NCBI RefSeq assembly: GCF_900105515.1
Contig: NZ_FNSY01000001.1
Coordinates: 6,126,001-6,190,000, forward strand
Source of the DNA: Streptomyces sp. 2131.1
GTDB taxonomy: Bacteria > Actinomycetota > Actinomycetes > Streptomycetales > Streptomycetaceae
Length of the DNA stretch: 64,000 bases
Reading direction: 5' to 3'
Positions within the stretch are counted from its first letter, which is position 1, and each line of letters begins with the position of its first letter. Positions 57,981 through 64,000 of this stretch are shown here, piece by piece. The notes under the pieces were generated by a model, which searched no databases, was not told the origin of the DNA, and saw only the letters and a program-made list of their open reading frames with translations. Position numbers and translations under genes: made by a program.

Positions 57981-59267
57981 ATGGACACCGAATCCGTGCT
58001 GCCGCCCTCGACGACAACCCAGTCCCGGGCGCTCGCCACCGAAGCCGTGCACGCCGGACGCGACGACCTCGCGGCCCTCGGCCTGCACGCCGCACCGATC
58101 GACCTGTCGACCACCTACCCCTCGTACGACTCCCGGGCGGAGGCGGAGCGGATCGACACGTTCGCCACCACCGGGGCACGGCTCGACGGGCCGCCCGTCT
58201 ACGCCCGGCTCGACAACCCGACGACCGCCCGCTTCGAAACGGCACTGGCCCGGCTCGAAGGCACCGCGAGCGCCGTGTCGTTCGCCAGCGGCATGGCCGC
58301 TCTGACCGCCGTCCTGCTCGCCCGCGCGAGCGCGGGACTGCGCCACGTGGTCGCCGTGCGTCCGCTGTACGGATGCAGTGACCACCTGCTGGGCGCCGGG
58401 CTTCTCGGCACCGAGGTGACCTGGACCGACCCGGCGGGCATCGCGGAGGCGATCCGGCCCGACACGGGCCTGGTGATCGTGGAGACGCCCGCCAACCCGA
58501 CGCTCGCCGAGATCGACATCAGGGCCGTCGCGCACTCCTGCGGATCGGTGCCGCTCCTCGTCGACAACACCTTCGCGACGCCCGTCCTCCAGCGCCCCGT
58601 CGAACACGGTGCGCGCATCGTGCTGCACAGTGCGACGAAGTACCTGGGCGGGCACGGTGACGTGATGGGCGGCGTCGTCGCCTGCGACGAAGAGTTCGCC
58701 GCCGTGCTGCGCCAGGTGCGCTTCGCCACCGGAGGCGTCCTGCACCCGATGGCCGGCTATCTGCTGCTGCGGGGCCTGTCCACCCTGCCGGTACGGGTCC
58801 GGGCCGCGTCCGCGAGCGCCGCCGAGCTCGCCCGCCGGCTCTCCGCCGACCCGCGCATCGCCCGCGTCCACTATCCGGAACTCGGCGGCGCCATGGTCTC
58901 GTTCGAAGTCTACGGCGACCCGCACCAGGTCGTCGCGGGCGTACGGTTGATCACTCCCGCCGTCAGCCTTGGCAGCGTCGACACACTCATCCAGCACCCG
59001 GCCTCCATCAGCCACCGCATCGTGGAAGAAGGAGACCGGCACGCGTCGGGCGTCGGTGACCGGCTGCTGCGCATGTCCGTCGGCCTGGAGGACGTCGAGG
59101 ACCTGTGGGCCGACCTCTGCCAGGCGCTGAGCGGCGAGGAACCGGGACGCCGTGGGCTCAGCGCTCCGCCTGTTCGTACGGCGTCCGCGCCTGCGCCCGC
59201 GTCTGTGTCTGCGCCTGCGTCTCCGTTTGCGGGGCCCGTGCCGGGGCCGCGGCAAGGCGCGCGCTGA
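57981..59267 (+). CDS. Cys/Met metabolism PLP enzyme (cystathionine gamma-synthase/lyase family)
   Basis: 428 residues. Active-site Lys in HSATKYLGGHGDVMGG; phosphate and substrate loops SFASGMAALTAVLLARA, PLYGCSDHLLG, ETPANPTLAEIDI, DNTFATPVLQRP. Members include cystathionine gamma-synthase, cystathionine gamma-lyase and methionine gamma-lyase; sequence alone does not separate these reliably. The C-terminal 30 residues are low complexity (Ala/Pro/Ser) and run 110 bases into the convergent GNAT gene. Under control of the divergent Lrp-type regulator is likely. Confidence 0.88.
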   Translation: MDTESVLPPSTTTQSRALATEAVHAGRDDLAALGLHAAPIDLSTTYPSYDSRAEAERIDTFATTGARLDGPPVYARLDNPTTARFETALARLEGTASAVSFASGMAALTAVLLARASAGLRHVVAVRPLYGCSDHLLGAGLLGTEVTWTDPAGIAEAIRPDTGLVIVETPANPTLAEIDIRAVAHSCGSVPLLVDNTFATPVLQRPVEHGARIVLHSATKYLGGHGDVMGGVVACDEEFAAVLRQVRFATGGVLHPMAGYLLLRGLSTLPVRVRAASASAAELARRLSADPRIARVHYPELGGAMVSFEVYGDPHQVVAGVRLITPAVSLGSVDTLIQHPASISHRIVEEGDRHASGVGDRLLRMSVGLEDVEDLWADLCQALSGEEPGRRGLSAPPVRTASAPAPASVSAPASPFAGPVPGPRQGAR

Positions 59268-60597
59268 TCACGAGCGTGCCCTCCTCGATCTGGTAGTCGA
59301 GCGGCAGCGAGAGCGCGCGCATGGCGGCGACCATGCCGGTGTTCGACGCCTGGGTGACGGCGTAGACGCTCTCGCAGCCGGCCTCGCCGGCCATCGCAAC
59401 CAGGCGGGCCAGCAGTTCGGAGCCGATGCCGCGCCGCTGCCACTCGTCCTCGACGAGGAGGGCCACCTCGGTCTCGTCACCGTCCCAGAGCAGATGGCCG
59501 AGGGCGACCAGCCGTCCGGAGGCCGTCTGCACCGCCAGCGTGCGGCCGAAGCGCGGGCTCAGCAGGTGGTCCAGATAGCGGTCCGCGTCCCGGACCGGCC
59601 CGTGGTAGCGAAGCCGCAGCGTCTGCTCCGAGCAGCGCCCGTGCATGGCCACGGCCGCTTCGTGGTCGGTCCGGTCCGCCCGGCGCACGGTGATCTCGTT
59701 GCCCTCGGGCAGCGTCAGCACCTGCTCGCCACGGGGGACCCGGGGGCCGAGCCGGGCGTCGAGCTCCACCAGTGCGCGGGCACGCGCGAACTCCGTGGGC
59801 GTGAACGGGAGATAGGGCCGCTCGACGGTGATGACGCCCCCCGACGGATCGCGCAGCCGCATCACCGTCTCCTCCAGCACCCCTTCGACCGGGGCGCTCT
59901 CGCCGGTGGCGCGCCCGCTGACCGACACCGCCGGCAGCGAGTGGATCGTGCACCGGCCGAGCAGCTGGCGCAGGGCGAGGGGGAGTTCGGCGGCGTCGAG
60001 GGCGGTGCGGGTGGCGAGGCCGAGCACCCGCGTCGGGGCGTCGACCAGGTCGTGGGCGTCGGCCCGCTCGGTCCAGGTGGAGCTGCCGCCGGCGGCGGAC
60101 ACCGCGCGGGCCAGCTGCTGGGCAGGCAGCGAGGCGGGCACCCGCAGCAGGAACTCGTCGACCGTGCCCTGCGCCAGCGGGTGCGTCTGGAGCGTCAGGA
60201 TGTCGATTCCGTGCCGGGCCAGCACGGTGCACAACGCGGCCAGGCTGCCCGGGGCGTCCCGCACGGTGGTCCTCATCCGCCACAGCACGGTGTCGCCGGG
60301 GACGCCGGACGGCCGGGCCTGCTCGCCGGACTCCACGTCCGCCTCGGTTCCCGAGGATTCGGGCAGCGGGGGCGGGGCGTGGCTGTGGCGCCGTGCCCAC
60401 CACGTGTGGAACGCGGCGGTCGCAGTCAGCGCCACGGCGGAGGCGATGAGCAGGTACGGGCCGTCCGGCTGGTGCCCGATCAGGTTGGCGATCGCGTCGG
60501 CGACCGCCACCGCCGTGAAAAGCGCGGCGAGTTCGATCATGTCCCGCCGCCAGTGGTGGGGGCGACGGGCACTCTTCGCGGATGTCACATCAGTCAT
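59158..60597 (-). CDS. ACT-domain/GNAT acetyltransferase with N-terminal membrane segments
   Basis: 479 residues. Two N-terminal hydrophobic segments (AALFTAVAVADAIANLIG, YLLIASAVALTATAAFHTW) precede a cytoplasmic ACT-like domain (DAPGSLAALCTVLARHGIDILTLQTHPL) and a C-terminal GNAT domain with acetyl-CoA motif WQRRGIGSELLARLVAMA. Unusual combination: ACT domains bind amino acids, suggesting a membrane-tethered acetyltransferase regulated by an amino acid. The tail is a Gln/Thr/Ala repeat whose DNA overlaps the convergent PLP gene. Confidence 0.8.
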   Translation of the reverse strand: MTDVTSAKSARRPHHWRRDMIELAALFTAVAVADAIANLIGHQPDGPYLLIASAVALTATAAFHTWWARRHSHAPPPLPESSGTEADVESGEQARPSGVPGDTVLWRMRTTVRDAPGSLAALCTVLARHGIDILTLQTHPLAQGTVDEFLLRVPASLPAQQLARAVSAAGGSSTWTERADAHDLVDAPTRVLGLATRTALDAAELPLALRQLLGRCTIHSLPAVSVSGRATGESAPVEGVLEETVMRLRDPSGGVITVERPYLPFTPTEFARARALVELDARLGPRVPRGEQVLTLPEGNEITVRRADRTDHEAAVAMHGRCSEQTLRLRYHGPVRDADRYLDHLLSPRFGRTLAVQTASGRLVALGHLLWDGDETEVALLVEDEWQRRGIGSELLARLVAMAGEAGCESVYAVTQASNTGMVAAMRALSLPLDYQIEEGTLVISARLAAAPARAPQTETQAQTQTRAQARTPYEQAER

Positions 60598-60750
60598 GAA
60601 TCCACTGTGACCGTACCGTGTTGCCTGATCACGAACGCTTTGTGACCGATGGGTTAAAGGGCAATCGGGCTTACTGTCGTCGATTTCGAAGGCGTTGGGG
60701 GTGTGTTTCGAAGGGCGCCCCGGCGAACAGGCGCGAGCGCCGTGCGGGCC

Positions 60751-63408
60751 TCAGCCGGCCGCCACCCGGCACGCGGACTCTAGGCGTATCGCCTGTCGCA
60801 CCAGCTGGGTCGTCCCGCCGCGTGCGGCCGTCTCCGCGAGGCCCGGCACCGGCCCGGTCGTCGGCGGGCCGCTGTGCTCCGCGCACTCCGCCGCCACGGC
60901 GAGCAGGTCGCTCAGGCCCCGGGGCGCCTTCTCCCGGGCCAGCAGTGCGGGCAGCACCGGTGCCAGGACGGACAGGACCGTCCCGTACGCCCCGGTCCCC
61001 GCCGCCGTCCGGGCCGAGTCCGCCAGCCGGTTGGACTTGACCGAGTTCTGTTCGAGCAGCACGTCCAGCTCGCCGCCGAGCAGCCCGGTATCCAGCCGTC
61101 CCCGCGCCGCCAGCACCAGGAGGGCGTCGACCGCCGCGAGCCGGTCCTCCGCGTGCCGGGCGCCCAGCCCGTAGGCCAGGGCGAGATGGATCGCCCCGGC
61201 GGCCGGGCCGCCGGTCTCGGCGAGCGCGGGCAGCAGCCAGGCGGTGCCCCGCTCTTCCTGGACGCACGCCGCGACGGAGGGCAGCAGCCAGGCCGCGAGC
61301 GTCTCGCCGTCCTCCGGGAGGGTGGCCGTCCACTGCGGGGACTCCGCTATCCAGCAGTAGCAGTTCTGGTTGCGGGGGGAGTGGGCGCTCCCGAGCCAGT
61401 GGAAGGGCCGCGGAAAACTCTGCCGGACGAGCGGGTTGTCCCTGGTGGTGAGCAGCACGCGCCGTGCCTTCACCGTCTGCCGCAGCCAGTCGCGGCCGAT
61501 TTCGACGTCCGTGTCCACGTGGCGGGGGATCACGGCCGCCAATGGTTCGAAGGCCAGGAGCCAGGCGGCGAGGCGGTCGCCCTCCTCTGTGCCCAGCGCG
61601 GACGCCTCCTGTGCGGCCTCCTTCGCGTCCGTACGCCGGACCCGCAGGAGCGCCTGGGCGAAGTCCACCGGTCCGGCCCGCAGGCCCAGCGCCTGGTAGC
61701 CGCGCAGCCGTTCGACCAGGTCCCCCGCGTCGATGGTCCCCGTGTGCCAGGTGGGAGTTGCCAGCAGATACGGCAGCCGGCCGGACCGGACCTCGGCGGC
61801 CGCCTCCCACAGCCGGGCGTACAGGATGCCGTTGAGTGCGTCGTGGCAACAGCCGCCCGCCCCCGTCGGGCGGGCCTGCCCGTCGTGCACGCTCTGCCGC
61901 GATACCCGGCCCAGCAGGGACGCCACGACTACGTGCAGCCCGTAGTGGTTGCGGGACATCCGCCACTCCACCTCGCCCTTGGGCGCGGTGGCCCACCACT
62001 GTCCGGCGAGCGCGGGCTCCAGGGCCGCGACCAGCTCCTCCCGGTCCGTGCGGGCGCACCGGACGAGCCCGTCCAACGCCCGTTCGAACGCGGTGATGTC
62101 CTCTGCGTCAGGGCTGAGCAGAGCCGCCGTCACCTCCTCGGTCAGCTCGGCCACCGAGCCCGGCGGTGGTCCGAGCGGACGCGGGGCGGGCGGCGGCGGG
62201 AGGACCTCCTCGTACGCCACCTCCGGCTCGTCCTCCAACAGGTCACCGAACACGGCGCGTGCCGCCTCCCGGTGTACCGGGGCCAGCAGGCAGGCCATCC
62301 GGGCCGCCTCCTCCCGGACCTCGGGCGTCGCGGCGGGAAGGGCGCGCGCGGCCAGCTTGAGCGCCCGCTCCTGGGCATCGGTGTCCGGATGCCCGAAGCC
62401 GTCCGCGATCACCGGCAGCAGCTCCTCGGCCGCCGAAGGGTTCCGGCGCAGCACCTTGCCCAGCTGGATCAACTGGGCGCGCACCAGCTTCTTCTCTGTG
62501 CGGAAGAGTACGGCGCCGGACACCTCGGCCAGCTGCCGGACCGACAGCGCCCCCTGGGCGTCGAGCCGGGCCAGCACCTCCTGGGCGTGGCCGGCCACCG
62601 GGGAAGGACCGTCGGCCGCCATCGCCATCCACTCGGCGGCCCGTGCCGCCTCCTCCTCGGAGGTGGGGACGAGTCCCCGTACGACCAGCAGGCAGAAGCG
62701 GAGATCGATGGGCTTCCCGCCGCGCAGCAGCCGTGCGGTACACGCGTCGAGCAGGTCCGCGCGGTCGAGCAGGCCCTCCGCCGCCAGGGCGGTCAGCGCG
62801 GCCGGCCAGGAATTGGCGGGGAAGTTGCCGTCGACCCAGGCCACCACCGGAGGCAGCTCCGGCATCGTCAGGAGATGCGGCACGAGGACGTCGAGACGGG
62901 CGTCCGCCCGCAACACGTCGATCAGGGGCTTCTCGGACCCGGCCTGCCGGCGCGAGCTGTTGACCCGCTCCGCCCACGCCAGGACCATGCCGTCCGAGAC
63001 AGGCAGCGGACAGCCCGCCCGGCGGGCCAGCTCCTCGACCAGCCGGTACTCCGCGTCCGACTCCACGGCGCGCGCGGCCAGCCGGCGGGCGAGATCGGCG
63101 AGCCAGTCCGGCTCGCGGTCGCCCAGCACCTCCAGGACCCATGGGTACGGCGAGTGAACCCAGTCCCGCATGTCCCTGCCGCCGAGCCACGTGGCGCAGC
63201 CCGCCGCCCCGGTGTGGCAGCCCGCACCGGCCACCAGGATCGCCTTGCGGACCCGGGTGCGCTCGCCCCAGCGCCAGCCCCGTGCCTCCTTGCGCAGGAC
63301 CTTCAACTCGTCGAGGACGGTCTTGCGCCCGCCCCGGTCGAGCCGGGCCAGCAGGGGCCGGATGTCGTCCATGCGGCCCTCGCGGACCGCGTCCAGCAGT
63401 GTGTTCAT
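60751..63408 (-). CDS. DUF6493-family large helical repeat protein
   Basis: 885 residues, almost all helical, with HEAT/ARM-like leucine patterns and no enzyme motif. The N-terminus reads MNTLLDAVREGRMDDIRPLLA. It matches the DUF6493 type found beside SWIM zinc-finger proteins in actinobacteria. ATG at 63408 overlaps the stop of the upstream SWIM gene (ATGA), so translation is coupled. A large scaffold or adaptor role is likely. The 153 bases after 60597 hold no gene. Confidence 0.75.
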   Translation of the reverse strand: MNTLLDAVREGRMDDIRPLLARLDRGGRKTVLDELKVLRKEARGWRWGERTRVRKAILVAGAGCHTGAAGCATWLGGRDMRDWVHSPYPWVLEVLGDREPDWLADLARRLAARAVESDAEYRLVEELARRAGCPLPVSDGMVLAWAERVNSSRRQAGSEKPLIDVLRADARLDVLVPHLLTMPELPPVVAWVDGNFPANSWPAALTALAAEGLLDRADLLDACTARLLRGGKPIDLRFCLLVVRGLVPTSEEEAARAAEWMAMAADGPSPVAGHAQEVLARLDAQGALSVRQLAEVSGAVLFRTEKKLVRAQLIQLGKVLRRNPSAAEELLPVIADGFGHPDTDAQERALKLAARALPAATPEVREEAARMACLLAPVHREAARAVFGDLLEDEPEVAYEEVLPPPPAPRPLGPPPGSVAELTEEVTAALLSPDAEDITAFERALDGLVRCARTDREELVAALEPALAGQWWATAPKGEVEWRMSRNHYGLHVVVASLLGRVSRQSVHDGQARPTGAGGCCHDALNGILYARLWEAAAEVRSGRLPYLLATPTWHTGTIDAGDLVERLRGYQALGLRAGPVDFAQALLRVRRTDAKEAAQEASALGTEEGDRLAAWLLAFEPLAAVIPRHVDTDVEIGRDWLRQTVKARRVLLTTRDNPLVRQSFPRPFHWLGSAHSPRNQNCYCWIAESPQWTATLPEDGETLAAWLLPSVAACVQEERGTAWLLPALAETGGPAAGAIHLALAYGLGARHAEDRLAAVDALLVLAARGRLDTGLLGGELDVLLEQNSVKSNRLADSARTAAGTGAYGTVLSVLAPVLPALLAREKAPRGLSDLLAVAAECAEHSGPPTTGPVPGLAETAARGGTTQLVRQAIRLESACRVAAG

Positions 63409-64000
63409 CGCGCACCTCCGGCGACCTTCGCGCCACGGCGGACCATCCGGACCGCGAGGGCGTGCTTGCACGGGCCCCGGCGGCCCCGGTAGTCGGCCCA
63501 CCACTGGCAGGTGCAGCTCAGCGTCCCCGACCGCTCGCGGACCTGGTACCGCCGGTCGCCCGAACGCACCGCCGCCACCTCGCCGTCCAGGACCACCGCG
63601 CCCTCCCGGGCCAGCCGGCGGGCCGCCACCAGCCGCGGGTTGTGCCGCTCGGCGCGGTCCGCGTCGTACGGCAGCTCGCGGTGGAAGTACGCCGCGTCCG
63701 CGAGGTCGTAGCCCACCCGCCCGGCCGTGCCCAGCCGGACCAGCGCGGCCCGGACCCGCTCCACCGGAAGGCCGGACTCCGCCGCCAGCCGGTCCGGCTC
63801 GATCCGCGGCTCCCACGCCAGCAGCACCGAGACCAGGTCCGCGTCGGCCGCGGCGTCGTTCGTGGCCAGCGCCTCCAGGACTCCGCCTTCTCCGGAGAAC
63901 CCGCGCGAGGCGTCGGGCGACAGGGTCAGCGTGAGCCGCATCCCGGGCAGCACGACCTCCCAGGCGCTCGCGGTGGCCGCGCCGTCGGCCACCGGCCCGT
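63405..64000 (-). CDS. SWIM zinc-finger protein, C-terminal part (cut by window edge)
   Basis: The reading frame is open to the right edge. Visible is a C-terminal SWIM zinc finger (CTCQWWADYRGRRGPCKH, pattern CxC...CxH), preceded by a winged-helix-like region (RIEPDRLAAESGLPVERVRAALVRLG). SWIM proteins bind DNA or proteins. In actinobacteria they recur with DUF6493 proteins and, commonly, MoxR AAA+ ATPases and VWA-domain proteins, which would lie beyond the window. The ATG near 63992 is probably internal. Confidence 0.8.
   Translation of the reverse strand, partial: GPVADGAATASAWEVVLPGMRLTLTLSPDASRGFSGEGGVLEALATNDAAADADLVSVLLAWEPRIEPDRLAAESGLPVERVRAALVRLGTAGRVGYDLADAAYFHRELPYDADRAERHNPRLVAARRLAREGAVVLDGEVAAVRSGDRRYQVRERSGTLSCTCQWWADYRGRRGPCKHALAVRMVRRGAKVAGGAR

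Noticed and set aside
60874..63492. 872-codon plus-strand open frame opposite the DUF6493 gene
   Set aside because: Shadow frame; Arg/Gln/Pro/Gly-rich without domain features. The minus strand is coupled to the SWIM gene.

Overview
The window reads as chromosomal DNA of a Streptomyces or close relative. It is very GC-rich, GTG and TTG starts are common, and genes overlap in ATGA or GTGA fashion. It carries a Streptomyces-type ESX (type VII secretion) locus and a divergent third EF-Tu of the tuf3 type. No tRNA, rRNA or CRISPR array was seen.

Layout. 1-18.3 kb is a type VII secretion locus. A leftward unit (0-9.35 kb) holds two WXG100-type small proteins, an AAWKG-type repeat protein, a YbaB-like protein, a truncated CpnT-like WXG100 protein at the edge, eccB and eccD. 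Rightward eccC follows, then a leftward mycosin and a beta-helix/double-AAA fusion. 18.5-25.8 kb holds a membrane-anchored mannose-lectin protein, a HipA-like kinase with a DUF3037 partner, two short-chain dehydrogenases, an oligopeptide-binding lipoprotein, uracil-DNA glycosylase and a small helical protein. 25.8-32.3 kb holds a lipoprotein, a TetR/FAD-monooxygenase pair with two visible operators, a Gfo/Idh/MocA oxidoreductase, apolipoprotein N-acyltransferase and a universal stress protein. 37.5-64 kb is mostly core and housekeeping: uppP, membrane proteins, tuf3, transporters, sbcDC, Lrp regulators, a PLP transsulfuration enzyme, an ACT/GNAT protein and a SWIM/DUF6493 pair cut by the right edge.

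The most interesting segment is a roughly 5 kb insertion at 32.5-37.55 kb. It is flanked by two copies of the 3' end of uppP (132 bp each, with an 81-bp identical core). Its left end carries what looks like an IS5-type transposase remnant. Inside, on one strand, are: a small frameshifted ORF, a MauE/DoxX-type redox membrane protein, a membrane-anchored CxxC thioredoxin-like protein, a 48-codon ORF, two tandemly duplicated 67/68-residue peptides with an identical N-terminal 21 residues and eight cysteines each, an ABC exporter, and an S26 signal peptidase overlapping the exporter by GTGA. I read this as a compact system that makes, oxidises, exports and trims disulfide-rich secreted peptides, probably bacteriocin- or defensin-like. 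No lanthionine, lasso or radical-SAM enzyme is present. I do not recognise it as a described family.

Starts were chosen by ribosome-binding sites, overlaps and family-typical N-termini. Functions rest on motifs read by eye; no database search was possible.
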